Shown here: one piece after another, positions 8,085 to 16,811 of the stretch
Layout of the letters: every line of letters begins with the position of its first letter
How positions within the stretch are numbered: position 1 is the first letter of the stretch
Source: Nitrospira_D sp035465795
GTDB lineage: Bacteria; Nitrospirota; Nitrospiria; Nitrospirales; Nitrospiraceae
Assembly: GCF_049546785.1 (NCBI RefSeq)
Contig: NZ_JBMWAN010000001.1
Span: 868,001-932,000, forward strand
DNA: 64,000 nt
Reading direction: 5' to 3'
Notes under the pieces: generated by a model
The model's input: the letters and a program-made list of their open reading frames with translations, nothing else
Told to the model about the DNA's origin: nothing
Database searches by the model: none
Position numbers and translations under genes: made by a program

Positions 8085-8876
8085 CTACTCACCCACGCGG
8101 ACCAATAGCCCCTGCTCCTTGCAGTAGGCGAACGTCCTGTGGAACCAGGCAATCACTGTGGCGAGCAGCACCAGGTTCAGTCCGCAGGCCCAGGCGAGAT
8201 GGGGGAGCGGCGAGGAGCCGGGGGTCAGGACCGCCCGCATGCCCTCGAAGATATGGGCCGCGGGGTTGGCCCAGGCGACCGGCTTCAGCCAGACCGGCAG
8301 CACATCCATGGGATAGAACACGCAGGAAATCGGCTGAAAGAGAAAGACCATGCTCCAGGCCAGCACTTCGGCCTCCTGCCCGAACCGCATGATAAGCGAG
8401 GTGGTGAACACCCCGATGATCCAGCCCGTCACCACGAGACTCAGCACGAACGGGAACAGCCAGACCCCGATCAGAAAAATGTTGTACCCGTAGAACAGCC
8501 AGGCGCAGACCGCCATCACGACCGACACGCAGGTCACCTTCAACACGCTCATCATCATGGTCGCGGCAAGAAACTCGCTCGGCTTCAGCGGGCTCGCAAA
8601 GAGATTCATCAGGTTGCGCGCCCACAGCTCTTCGAGAAACGAAATCGTCACTCCCTGCTGTGAGCGAAACAACATGTCCCAGAGGATCAATGCGCCGAGA
8701 AAGAAGGTCACGAACCCGGGCACCTGAGTCTGATAGCGGACCAGATAGAGCGTGATGAAGCCCCAGATGACCAGATCCAAAAACGGCCAGTAAAAGATCT
8801 CCATCATCCGGGGCAAACTCCGGCGATAGAGATAGAGATGACGGAGGATGAGGGCGGCGATGCGATGAAATTTCAT
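8085..8876 (-). CDS. ABC-2 type transporter permease
   Basis: 263 residues with six predicted transmembrane segments (about 28-50, 55-75, 105-130, 138-165, 170-190 and 228-250) and the amphipathic N-terminus of the NodJ/YadH permease group. A PISCVFYPMDVLPVWLKP segment sits at the place of the conserved ABC-2 signature, before the last helix. It pairs with the ATPase encoded at 9330-10064; between them lies a small membrane protein gene. The cargo is unknown. The position at the end of a cluster for cytochrome and molybdenum-cofactor enzymes hints at a role in their assembly, as CcmB-like ABC-2 proteins have, but similarity to CcmB itself is not evident. Confidence 0.85.
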   Translation of the reverse strand: MKFHRIAALILRHLYLYRRSLPRMMEIFYWPFLDLVIWGFITLYLVRYQTQVPGFVTFFLGALILWDMLFRSQQGVTISFLEELWARNLMNLFASPLKPSEFLAATMMMSVLKVTCVSVVMAVCAWLFYGYNIFLIGVWLFPFVLSLVVTGWIIGVFTTSLIMRFGQEAEVLAWSMVFLFQPISCVFYPMDVLPVWLKPVAWANPAAHIFEGMRAVLTPGSSPLPHLAWACGLNLVLLATVIAWFHRTFAYCKEQGLLVRVGE

Positions 8877-8882
8877 ACGAGA

Positions 8883-9290
8883 TTAGTGATGATGCTCCTC
8901 GCCGCACCCTCCACACCCCCCGCAGTCACCATGCCGGCCCAGGATGGTATCCATCATGCTCTGCGCGCCTCCGACCAGCCGCTGACCGACCCGCGTCCCG
9001 TCCGGCAATTTTCTCAATCCCAGCCCGAGCAGGATCGTCGGCACCGCCGGCACCCCGACCAGAAAGGGCCACGTGGAGACACGCGCGGCATCCGTCATCC
9101 ACAACAGCGTCAGCGCCAGCAGCAGGGGAACCGTTCCCGCTGCGAAACTGGCTCGCACGACCTTCCACCCGCTGGTGCCGCGCACAGCGCCCACCATCGC
9201 GAGGGCCAGCCAAAAGAGCCCCCAGCAGGCGCTGACCCCGAACCCGCCGAGCACCAGACCGAGCAGAAACGACACCGCTGTATCCATCAT
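8883..9290 (-). CDS. Small membrane protein with a Cys/Gly/His-rich tail
   Basis: 135 residues. Three or four hydrophobic segments (about 5-30, 45-65 and 75-92) are followed by a soluble tail that ends HGDCGGCGGCGEEHHH. The three Cys spaced by Gly-Gly and the terminal His run look like a metal-binding tail. I do not recognise a family. It lies between the two genes of an ABC-2 transporter, so it may be an accessory subunit handling a metal or haem. The function is inference from position and composition. Confidence 0.7.
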   Translation of the reverse strand: MMDTAVSFLLGLVLGGFGVSACWGLFWLALAMVGAVRGTSGWKVVRASFAAGTVPLLLALTLLWMTDAARVSTWPFLVGVPAVPTILLGLGLRKLPDGTRVGQRLVGGAQSMMDTILGRHGDCGGCGGCGEEHHH

Positions 9291-9329
9291 GATCTCCTGA
9301 GACCGATCCTTCCTCGCAGCGCGCCGCTG

Positions 9330-10064
9330 CTATTGCTCTCTCGCCAGTTTCAAAAACACCTCTTCAAGGTCCGACTGCCCGAACCGGGCGACGATTTCTG
9401 CAGCGGTCCCCTCGGCGACAATCTTGCCCCGCTGCAAAAAAATGATCCGGTCCGACATGTCTTCCATTTCCTGCATATTGTGCGAGGTGTAGAGCATGCT
9501 GAGGCCGGATACCCGCCGCGCGTCCTTTAGCAAGGCCCGGATCTTGTGCGCAATATCAGGGTCCAGGCTCGCCGTCGGCTCATCCAGGAAGAGAATCTTC
9601 GGCTCGGTCAGAAAGGCCTTCGCCAGGGTCAGCCGCGTCATCTGCCCGGAGGAGAGCTTCCGGGTTACCTTCTGACGAAACTCCCCCATCTCCAGTTTGC
9701 GCACAATCTCGTCGATCCTGCGCTCAGCCTCCGCCACTCCATAGAGCCGCGCCACGACCCGGAGGTTCTCCTCCACCGTCAGGGACATCGGCATCGAGAT
9801 ATAGGTGGAGGAAAAATTGACCTGCTGCAGGATCTCCTCCCGATGCGTCTCCAGATCCAACCCGAACATGCGGATCGACCCCGCCGTCGGCGTGACCAGG
9901 CCCAGCAACATCTGAATGGTCGTCGTCTTGCCCGCTCCGTTCGGCCCCAATACCCCGAGGATCTCCCCCGGCCTGATCGTGAAGGAAATCCCGTTCACCG
10001 CCGTGAACGCACCAAACTGTTTGGTGAGATCGCGAACCTCGAGAACGGGTGGCATCATTGGCAA
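9330..10064 (-). CDS. ABC-2 exporter ATP-binding protein
   Basis: 244 residues. Walker A is GPNGAGKTT (about 40-48), the signature is LSSGQMTRL in place of LSGGQ (about 140-148), Walker B is ILFLDEPTASLD and the H-loop is YTSHNM. The C-terminal end (DLEEVFLKL) is typical of ATPases that serve ABC-2 permeases, such as CcmA/NodI/YadG relatives. The partner permease is the gene at 8085-8876. It is preceded closely by the cytochrome gene in the same direction. Confidence 0.88.
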   Translation of the reverse strand: MPMMPPVLEVRDLTKQFGAFTAVNGISFTIRPGEILGVLGPNGAGKTTTIQMLLGLVTPTAGSIRMFGLDLETHREEILQQVNFSSTYISMPMSLTVEENLRVVARLYGVAEAERRIDEIVRKLEMGEFRQKVTRKLSSGQMTRLTLAKAFLTEPKILFLDEPTASLDPDIAHKIRALLKDARRVSGLSMLYTSHNMQEMEDMSDRIIFLQRGKIVAEGTAAEIVARFGQSDLEEVFLKLAREQ

Positions 10065-10078
10065 GCCATGCGCATCGG

Positions 10079-10786
10079 TTAAAACAACAAGTCAGCGCTG
10101 ATTTTTTCTGGGAGATGACAGGTCTCGCACTTCCGGCTGATCGGCTTGCCCTGATGCTCGGTCTTCCCGTCATGGCACCGGAAACAATCGGACAGGGCGC
10201 GGGTGCGCAGATAGGAGCCCTCCGGGTGCTCCGGATTCCAGGGCTTGCTGTCCGCCGACACATGCCCGCGCGGAATCACAATCGGATAGCCTTTGATCGG
10301 CCGTTCGTGCACGACCCCGGAATGGCAGGTGGTACAACCCTCTCCCTGCCCCCTGACACCGAACGCCTCCATGTGGGCGCGATGGCTCATCACCAGGCCC
10401 ACGTCCTTCACGGGTGGAGGCAGGTCCCGCGTTGCGATCTCGGAAACCCGCAGAATGTTCCGGTGGCAACTCACACACACATCCGAATCCACCTTGGCCT
10501 TGAGATTGTGAACTTCGGTCGGTGTGCCGAACAGATAGATCACCGTATCCTTCGTCCCGTTCCATACCTTGTCGTGCAGCCAGCCCTCGACGCCGGGACG
10601 GACATGGCAGGCCACGCAGGTGACGTCTTTATGGGACGACTTCGTCCAGCTTTCATAGGACGGAGTGATGGTGTGGCAACCGGCGCAAAACTTCGGATGA
10701 TTCGTCAGAGGAATTGCGAGACCGCCGAACGCGAAGGCTCCGGCGACGAGGGCCAGGACGATCGTCGCTTTACGGTTCCAGTTCAT
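10079..10786 (-). CDS. Hexaheme NapC/NirT-like membrane-anchored cytochrome c
   Basis: 235 residues. One N-terminal membrane anchor (about 8-26) is followed by six CxxCH haem-binding sites at 34-38, 57-61, 104-108, 151-155, 201-205 and 220-224. The first two haem sites and the anchor resemble NapC/NirT/NrfH quinol-oxidising cytochromes, which usually carry four or five haems, so two extra haems are present here. It should face the periplasm and carry electrons between the quinone pool and a periplasmic acceptor or donor. The start overlaps the mobB gene by 17 bases, so expression is coupled to molybdenum-cofactor genes. The redox partner is not visible here. Confidence 0.85.
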   Translation of the reverse strand: MNWNRKATIVLALVAGAFAFGGLAIPLTNHPKFCAGCHTITPSYESWTKSSHKDVTCVACHVRPGVEGWLHDKVWNGTKDTVIYLFGTPTEVHNLKAKVDSDVCVSCHRNILRVSEIATRDLPPPVKDVGLVMSHRAHMEAFGVRGQGEGCTTCHSGVVHERPIKGYPIVIPRGHVSADSKPWNPEHPEGSYLRTRALSDCFRCHDGKTEHQGKPISRKCETCHLPEKISADLLF

Positions 10787-11285
10787 GCGCGACGCGAGGA
10801 AACTGCTTCATGATGATGGCGGCCACGCCCGCGACATCGTTCAGATCGAGCACCGGAACGGGCAGGTCGATCGGCTTATCGGAGACGACCGCCAGGAGCC
10901 CGTCGGGAGACACCGGCACTTCCCCGACCTGTTCCCGGATCACCACAATCTTGTGATAGCCTTCGCTTTTCCAGCCTTCGGCGATGATGAGATCATAGGA
11001 GGAATCCAGAAACCGGTCCCGCACTTCCTCCACCTTCATTTCTTCCGGCACGTCGGCAAACATCGCCAGGCTGCCGCGGGATATCACGATGACGCTGCTG
11101 GCCCCCGCCCGCTTGTGCCGCCAGCTGTCCTTGCCTTCGGTATCGAGATCGAATCCGTGCCCCGCATGCTTGACCGTGGCTACGCGATACCCAGCCCGGA
11201 CCAGCTCGGGAATGACCCGTTCGATCAACGTCGTCTTGCCGCTGTTGGACCGTCCAACGAAGGAGACAATGGGCACGGCCATCAA
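10770..11285 (-). CDS. mobB: Molybdopterin-guanine dinucleotide biosynthesis adapter protein MobB
   Basis: 171 residues. Walker A is GRSNSGKTT (11-19), then a TVKHAGHGFD segment with the conserved 'KH..H.FD' of MobB, a DLIIAEGWK motif and a C-terminal domain. MobB is a P-loop GTPase that assists MobA in adding GMP to molybdopterin for bis-MGD enzymes. No mobA is in the window. It sits just after moeA and overlaps the hexaheme cytochrome gene. Confidence 0.9.
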   Translation of the reverse strand: MMAVPIVSFVGRSNSGKTTLIERVIPELVRAGYRVATVKHAGHGFDLDTEGKDSWRHKRAGASSVIVISRGSLAMFADVPEEMKVEEVRDRFLDSSYDLIIAEGWKSEGYHKIVVIREQVGEVPVSPDGLLAVVSDKPIDLPVPVLDLNDVAGVAAIIMKQFPRVAHELEP

Positions 11286-11303
11286 TTCAATCCCTTTCCT
11301 GAC

Positions 11304-12602
11304 TCAACAACACGACGTCTTATGGCCGCCGCTGTGAGTCTGCCCCGCTTGCGTGCTCCAGGCTGCTCCGCTCAGCAACTGCACGGTCACCAGATCACCC
11401 GGATTCAGCCGCTCGACCTCCACCGGAATATCGATCAGGCAATTGGCCTTCACCATGGAGGTCAGAATCCCGGATCCCTGATCGCCCGTCGTCCGCACCT
11501 TGAACTGGCCCTCTTCGCGCGTCAGCACGCCGCGAAGGAAATGCCTCCGGTCCGTCCGCTTCGAAAACTTTTCCTGGAAAACCGCATGCACGACCGGACG
11601 CCCGTAGGCGGGGTGGCCGCACATTTTCAGCATGGCCGGTCGGACCAGCTGCTCGAACGTCACCATCGACGAGACGGGATTACCCGGCAGCCCGAAGGCC
11701 AGCTTGCCTTGGATTTTGCCGAAGGCCAGCGGCTGGCCGGGGCGGATCGCGAGCTTCCAGAAATTCATCTCGGCGCCCAGGTCCCGAAACACCGCCTTGG
11801 TGAAGTCATAATCGCCCATCGACACGCCACCTGATAGCACCAGAATATCGGCGTTGAGCCCGTGCGAGATCTTCTCCTTCAAGGCGTCGGGGGTGTCCCG
11901 CGCGATTCCCAGGAGAAACGGAATCCCGCCGGCCTCCTGCACCGCCGCCGCAATGCCGTAGCTGTTGGAATTGATGATTTTCTCTTCGCTGAAGCGCTCG
12001 TCCAGATCAGCCAGCTCATCGCCCGTCGAAAGGATGGCCACGCGCGGGCGCTGGTAGACGAAGACGAAGGACTTGGCAAGGATGGCCAGCATGCCGGCAT
12101 CGCCGGGACGAATCTGCGTGCCTTTGGCGATGATGCATTCGCCCTTTTTCACATCCTCGCCCTTGGGGCGAATGTTGGCCCCGCGCGGCTCCGGCTTGAA
12201 CACGCGGACCGAATCCGGTGTATGCTCCGTATCCTCGACTTTCAGCACGGTATCAGCCCCGCGCGGGATCGGCGCGCCGGTCATGATCCGGATCGCCTGG
12301 CCTGGACCGACCGTCCTGGAAGGCATCTTCCCGGCCGGGACATCTTCGATCACCGTCAGCGTGACCGGCTTTCCAATGGCATGCTCCTGCTTGATGTCTT
12401 CCCAGCGCACGGCAAACCCGTCCATCGCGCTGTTGTCCCACGGCGGATTGTCGCGTTCGGCCACGATGTCTTCACCGAGCACCCGGCCCAACGAATCCAG
12501 AATGGAAATCTTCTCCAGGCCGAGGGTCGGCGTGGCATCGAGCACGACTTTCTGCGCGGCGTGAAGCGGGGTCAACCCTGTAGTGACGTCAGCGGCTTTC
12601 AC
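11304..12602 (-). CDS. moeA: Molybdopterin molybdenumtransferase MoeA
   Basis: 432 residues when started at GTG 12602, which has AGGAGTGAG just upstream; a longer open frame to 12752 overlaps the Nbp35-like gene and looks spurious. Recognisable MoeA segments are DNSAMDGFAV near residue 60, IMTGAPIPRGADTV, a STGDEL motif, SGGVSMGDYDF and FGLPGNPVSS. MoeA inserts molybdate into adenylated molybdopterin. The C-terminus ends in a His/Cys tail (HKTSCC), which is not usual. It is clustered with mobB, tatC and an Fe-S carrier, consistent with maturing exported Mo enzymes. Confidence 0.93.
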   Translation of the reverse strand: MKAADVTTGLTPLHAAQKVVLDATPTLGLEKISILDSLGRVLGEDIVAERDNPPWDNSAMDGFAVRWEDIKQEHAIGKPVTLTVIEDVPAGKMPSRTVGPGQAIRIMTGAPIPRGADTVLKVEDTEHTPDSVRVFKPEPRGANIRPKGEDVKKGECIIAKGTQIRPGDAGMLAILAKSFVFVYQRPRVAILSTGDELADLDERFSEEKIINSNSYGIAAAVQEAGGIPFLLGIARDTPDALKEKISHGLNADILVLSGGVSMGDYDFTKAVFRDLGAEMNFWKLAIRPGQPLAFGKIQGKLAFGLPGNPVSSMVTFEQLVRPAMLKMCGHPAYGRPVVHAVFQEKFSKRTDRRHFLRGVLTREEGQFKVRTTGDQGSGILTSMVKANCLIDIPVEVERLNPGDLVTVQLLSGAAWSTQAGQTHSGGHKTSCC

Positions 12603-12615
12603 GATCTCACTCCTG

Positions 12616-13569
12616 TCAATGTTGTTGGCGGGGCGCGACCTTGAGCAACGACCCGCTCTTCTTACAGAACGCTTCGACCTTGTTCGCAATCTCGTGGTAG
12701 CACTCGGCCGTCGCCGTGTCCGAATTGAACATGGCATAAGGCTCGCCTGCATCCGACTGCGTCACGACTTCGGGATCGAGCGGAATCCGGCCGAGGAACG
12801 GCACGCCCATGTCGTTCGCCGACGCCTCCCCTCCGCCCTTGCGAAAGACCTCGATATGGTTGTGACAATGCGGACACTCCAGGCCGCTCATGTTTTCGAC
12901 GATGCCGATGATCGGCACTTCGCTGTCTTTGCAGAAGGTCACCGACTTGCGCGAGTCCAAGAGCGCCACTTCCTGCGGCGTCGTAATAATCACGGCTCCG
13001 CTGACATTGCCCAACAGATCGATCGTCGTGACCGACTCGTTGCCGGTGCCCGGCGGGAGATCGATCAGCAGAAAATTGAGGTCCTGCCACTCGACGCCGC
13101 CCAGCAACTGATTGATGAATTCATACTTGTACGCGTCGCGCCAGATGATCGGATCATCAGGGTTCTGAAGCAGGAACGACATCGAGGCGATTTTGAGGTT
13201 GTAGGCTTGAAAAGGGATGATTCCACCCGACGTGCTGATCTTCAGCTTCTGCCCTTCCGCCCCGACCATCTTCGGAATGTTGGGCCCATGGATATCCATG
13301 TCGCAGATCCCGACATGCCACCCCTTCAGCGCGAGGCTCACGGCGATATTCGTCGTGCAGGTGCTTTTGCCGACCCCGCCTTTGTTGCTCATGATGAGGA
13401 CTTTGTATTCGATCCTCTCCATGCGCTTCGCCACGAGCCAGCGGCTGTGGCCTTCCTTGTCCTTCTGGCAGGATTCGTTTTCGTCGCAAATGGCGCAGGC
13501 CCACATATAGGTACAGGCGTCGCTGCCGCCCGAGGTCGGTGTCTGGATGATATTCAACTCACGAGGCAT
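12616..13569 (-). CDS. Mrp/Nbp35-like P-loop Fe-S cluster carrier ATPase
   Basis: 317 residues. The deviant Walker A is SNKGGVGKST (61-70). The DMDIHGPN and LLIDLPPGTG segments are family hallmarks, and a C-terminal CPHC pair near residue 230 would bridge a cluster between subunits. Unlike most bacterial Mrp proteins it has an N-terminal four-Cys motif, C19-X5-C25-X2-C28-X5-C34. This recalls the N-terminal ferredoxin-like cluster site of eukaryotic Nbp35, although the first spacing differs. It should bind and transfer 4Fe-4S clusters. It lies between tatC and moeA. Confidence 0.9.
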   Translation of the reverse strand: MPRELNIIQTPTSGGSDACTYMWACAICDENESCQKDKEGHSRWLVAKRMERIEYKVLIMSNKGGVGKSTCTTNIAVSLALKGWHVGICDMDIHGPNIPKMVGAEGQKLKISTSGGIIPFQAYNLKIASMSFLLQNPDDPIIWRDAYKYEFINQLLGGVEWQDLNFLLIDLPPGTGNESVTTIDLLGNVSGAVIITTPQEVALLDSRKSVTFCKDSEVPIIGIVENMSGLECPHCHNHIEVFRKGGGEASANDMGVPFLGRIPLDPEVVTQSDAGEPYAMFNSDTATAECYHEIANKVEAFCKKSGSLLKVAPRQQH

Positions 13570-13616
13570 AAGATATCCTTCTGTGTAACGTGATTCCGGG
13601 CGGCAGGGTTTGCCGG

Positions 13617-14555
13617 TTACCGGCGCGGGCTCCCGCTCGGTACGGCGACATAGTCGCCTTCGGCCGACTTCGGCATCCCGGCTCCGCCTGGACCGCGTCC
13701 TGCGGGACCCGGCGCGGCTGCGGGAGCCTCGGCAGGCTCTTCCTGCGCCGGCTTCTTCTTATTGAAGAACCCCGCGCTCACGATGCCGACTTCATAAAAA
13801 ATGTACATCGGCAGCGCCATCAAACATTGGTTAAATGGATCCGGCGTCGGCGTCAGAATGGCCGCGATGATGAAGGCTCCGAGCAGCGCCCATTTCCGGT
13901 AGCGCCGCAGGAACGGCGCATCCACCCATCCCAGCTTGGCCATCAAGGTGATCGCCAGCGGGACTTCAAAAATCAGCCCGAAGACGAGCAGAAACCACAG
14001 AGCAAAGCCGACGTATTGCGCAATGGATAACTGCGGAATAAAGCCCGCGCTCACGCCATAGGAAATGAGAAAATTCAAGGCGAAAGGCAGGACGAAGAAA
14101 AAGGAGAAGAAGACGCCCGCAAAAAACGCCAGCGTGCTGAGCAGCACAAACGGCCCGACAAACCGGCGCTCCTGCACATGGAGCCCCGGCACGACAAACT
14201 GCCAGACCTCCAGCAGGATATAGGGCATGGCCAGCACGACGGCAAAGAGGCCGGCCACTTTGACGTTCTGCCACAGGGCTTCAGCCGGCGCGAGAAAGAC
14301 GAAGGGCACGGAGGGAAGATCGGTCGGCTCCCAGGACAACGTGCTGGGCACGAACATGTTCTGCAGCGGGATGCGCAGCCACTTGACGAGGGTATCGGCA
14401 TAGAAAAACGTGGCGACGAACACGATCGCCGTGATGATGACGGCGCGGGTCAGCCGGACCTGGAGTTCAACCAGGTGCTCCATGACCGGCATCTTTTTAT
14501 CTTCCAGCGGCTTAAAGACCGAGTCTTGCAGCCACCGGTTGAAATCGTTCAGCAC
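13617..14555 (-). CDS. tatC: Twin-arginine translocase subunit TatC
   Basis: 312 residues with six transmembrane helices. TatC features seen are the N-terminal EHLVELQVRL segment (about 26-35), the PILQN/VPSTL periplasmic loop and a long C-terminal Pro/Ala/Gly-rich extension (about 258-312) beyond the last helix. TatC recognises twin-arginine signal peptides and exports folded, cofactor-bearing proteins. No tatA/tatB gene is adjacent. Neighbours for Mo cofactor, Fe-S and haem proteins fit a role in exporting folded redox enzymes. The next in-frame ATG at residue 22 is a possible shorter start. Confidence 0.93.
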   Translation of the reverse strand: MLNDFNRWLQDSVFKPLEDKKMPVMEHLVELQVRLTRAVIITAIVFVATFFYADTLVKWLRIPLQNMFVPSTLSWEPTDLPSVPFVFLAPAEALWQNVKVAGLFAVVLAMPYILLEVWQFVVPGLHVQERRFVGPFVLLSTLAFFAGVFFSFFFVLPFALNFLISYGVSAGFIPQLSIAQYVGFALWFLLVFGLIFEVPLAITLMAKLGWVDAPFLRRYRKWALLGAFIIAAILTPTPDPFNQCLMALPMYIFYEVGIVSAGFFNKKKPAQEEPAEAPAAAPGPAGRGPGGAGMPKSAEGDYVAVPSGSPRR

Positions 14556-14624
14556 CGCGCCCCCACCCGCACAAGACGACGCCGCGCCGGCGATGGATCC
14601 ATCACCGGACGCGGCATACTCGGT

Positions 14625-16127
14625 CTACTTCGGATTGACGGCCACGAACAGGCTGTTGCCCTGCCGGCTGACCAGCAGCACCGCCAGTTCGTCCTTCTTG
14701 ATCTTGTTGGCCGCTTTCAAATAGTCATCCACCGTTTTCACCGTCTCGTGATTGACTTCCTGAATCACGTCGCCGCGCTGCAATCCCGCCGCTTCGGCCG
14801 GGCCGCCCGCTTCCACCGCGGTGATCACCACACCGGTCGTCTTGGCCGGAATATTCAACTGGCTCATCAGCGCGTTGTCCAGCGCCTGAATCTTCACCGA
14901 CGCCAGCACATTGTCCGGCGGCTTGATGGTTTCGCCCTGGTCCTTCTGTGGAACCGCTTCCTTCTTGGCTAACAGCTCGTCGGATGGCCGTTCCGCCACC
15001 TTCACCGCGATGGTCTGCTCTTTGCCGTCGCGCATGATCTTGACCTGCGCATCTTTCCCCACCATGGTGCGCGCCACGAGATTCCGGAGCTGGCTGACGC
15101 TCTGCACTTCCTTCCCGTTGAACGCAATCACCACATCGCCGCGCCTGATGCCGGCCGCATGCGACGGGCCGTTCTCATTCACATCGCTGATCAGCACGCC
15201 TTTGCGCTGCTCCGACAGCTTGAATGATTTGGCCAGCGCCGGCGTAATCTCCTGAATCGCGACGCCCATCCAACCCCGGACGACTTTCCCCGTCTTCTGG
15301 AGACTGTCGACGATGTCCACGGCAATACTGCTGGGAATCGCGAATCCGATGCCCTCCGAACCGCCGGTCCGCGAGAAAATCGCCGTATTGATCCCGATCA
15401 GCTCGCCGTTCATGTTCACCAGCGCGCCGCCGGAGTTTCCGGGATTGATCGCGGCATCCGTCTGAATGAAATCTTCATAATCCGCAATACCCACGTTGCC
15501 GCGGCCCAGGGCGCTGATGATGCCCAGCGTCACCGTGGAACTCAGCCCGAAGGGGCTGCCGACGGCCAGGACCAGGTCGCCGACCTGCAGCTTCTCGTAC
15601 TCCGCCCACTTGAGGGAAGGCAAATCCTTGGCTTCGATCTTGATGACCGCCAGATCGGTCTTGGGATCAGTCCCCACCGTCTTGGCCGAGAACTCCCGCC
15701 GATCACTCAGTGTGACCGTAATCTGGGTCGCGCCCTCCACGACGTGATTGTTCGTCACGATATACCCGTTCGAATCGAAGATGACTCCTGATCCGGCGCT
15801 TTGCTCGGGACGCCCGTGCCCGCCCGGAGGCCCCGGCGGCATCGGAGGCGGCGTCGGGAGTTCTCCCCCGCCCGGCTCATCTCCCGGAGGTCCTCCGAAC
15901 GGACCGGGTGGAAGACCACGGCGGCGGCCTTCCCCGCCGCCTCCGGTCACAGCAATATTGACGACCGCCGGATTCACTTTCTTTACAATTTCAGAGAAGC
16001 CCTGGGCCAAGGCCGGAGAAGCCGCTGTTGCGACGGGACTCCCCATGAACCCGCACGCGACCGTGGTCGCCAACACAAGTCCGCAACCAATGATGAACTT
16101 GGTCGTCTGCTGACGCCGAATGACCAT
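14625..16127 (-). CDS. HtrA/DegP-type periplasmic serine protease with two PDZ domains
   Basis: 500 residues from ATG 16127, preceded by GGGAGGAA. An upstream open frame to 16286 lacks a ribosome-binding site. An N-terminal signal peptide (about 1-36) leads to a trypsin-like domain with H128 (NNHVV), D158 (TDLAV) and S232 (GNSGG), then PDZ1 (about 285-375) and PDZ2 (about 400-495). Between the first strand and the protease core is a Gly/Pro-rich low-complexity loop (about 62-105), longer than in standard DegP. It should degrade or chaperone misfolded envelope proteins. It starts the minus-strand cluster with tatC. Confidence 0.93.
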   Translation of the reverse strand: MVIRRQQTTKFIIGCGLVLATTVACGFMGSPVATAASPALAQGFSEIVKKVNPAVVNIAVTGGGGEGRRRGLPPGPFGGPPGDEPGGGELPTPPPMPPGPPGGHGRPEQSAGSGVIFDSNGYIVTNNHVVEGATQITVTLSDRREFSAKTVGTDPKTDLAVIKIEAKDLPSLKWAEYEKLQVGDLVLAVGSPFGLSSTVTLGIISALGRGNVGIADYEDFIQTDAAINPGNSGGALVNMNGELIGINTAIFSRTGGSEGIGFAIPSSIAVDIVDSLQKTGKVVRGWMGVAIQEITPALAKSFKLSEQRKGVLISDVNENGPSHAAGIRRGDVVIAFNGKEVQSVSQLRNLVARTMVGKDAQVKIMRDGKEQTIAVKVAERPSDELLAKKEAVPQKDQGETIKPPDNVLASVKIQALDNALMSQLNIPAKTTGVVITAVEAGGPAEAAGLQRGDVIQEVNHETVKTVDDYLKAANKIKKDELAVLLVSRQGNSLFVAVNPK

Positions 16128-16216
16128 ACTCAGTTCCTCCCGACGGTTGATCTGACATAAAACCAGAAACCAGCTACACCGGCCCGGTTGAATCCGGAGA
16201 GCCAGCCAAGCAGTGC

Positions 16217-16246
16217 ATCTTACACTAATCTTTCCCTGGGCTTCAA
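16217..16246 (-). promoter_or_regulatory. Sigma-70-type promoter of the HtrA cluster
   Basis: On the minus strand TTGAAG (16241-16246) and TAAGAT (16217-16222) are separated by 18 bp. The start would be near 16210, about 80 bases before the protease ATG. Both hexamers deviate in two positions from consensus. Confidence 0.45.
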
Positions 16247-16811
16247 AGAGGAAAAGTCCCGTTTGGCCGACCGATCGTGACATCATTCAGAAAGTACTCA
16301 GGCTGTCATGGCCACTTGAATGAGGCCTGAGACTGCTTCAGCGTAACCTGGGCGCCAAAGATGCGCGGAGAGGCACGCCGATGACACGAGCGGTGCGGGA
16401 CGAAGTGCCGGACAACTGGTCCGATCAACCGGGATCGAAAACGCGGTTATTCCGGGATGGGGTTGCGTTGTTCCGCGAACTGGCCGTCATCCATCGCAAC
16501 GCCGCCAACGGCTCCTATTCACCTCCCCGGGCACCCGACTCGCCCTCCCCCCTCAGATCCTCTTTCCCCGTCTGGGAATAGTCCCTCCCCTCCAGACATC
16601 TCTGCGGGACAGGCCGGGCACCTTTGGATTCACAACTCTCCTTTTCCAAACCGAATCCATTTGATATGCCTTTCATGTTCCGGCACCATCGGGGCAACCG
16701 CTTCCGGCTCTTGCGTTATGTTCTTGAGTTTCTTCCAGTACAGTAACAAGCGGGCGGGGAGAATCCCGCAGACCGGCAGCACCGCAACCATCATTTGAGA
16801 GCCATCGGCAC
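16247..16811. other. Intergenic region between the HtrA promoter and the caspase-fold gene
   Basis: About 565 bp. A 66-codon ORF (16381-16581) described separately is the only candidate gene. I see no RNA gene, terminator or repeat I can defend in the rest. Confidence 0.4.
16381..16581 (+). CDS. Possible small hypothetical protein
   Basis: 66 codons starting MTRAVRDEVPDNWSDQPG, with GGAGAGG seven bases upstream of the ATG. The first half has ordinary amino-acid composition (LFRDGVALFRELAVIH); the second is Ser/Pro-rich. I do not recognise it. The acceptable ribosome-binding site is the main support; chance remains plausible. Confidence 0.35.
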   Translation: MTRAVRDEVPDNWSDQPGSKTRLFRDGVALFRELAVIHRNAANGSYSPPRAPDSPSPLRSSFPVWE

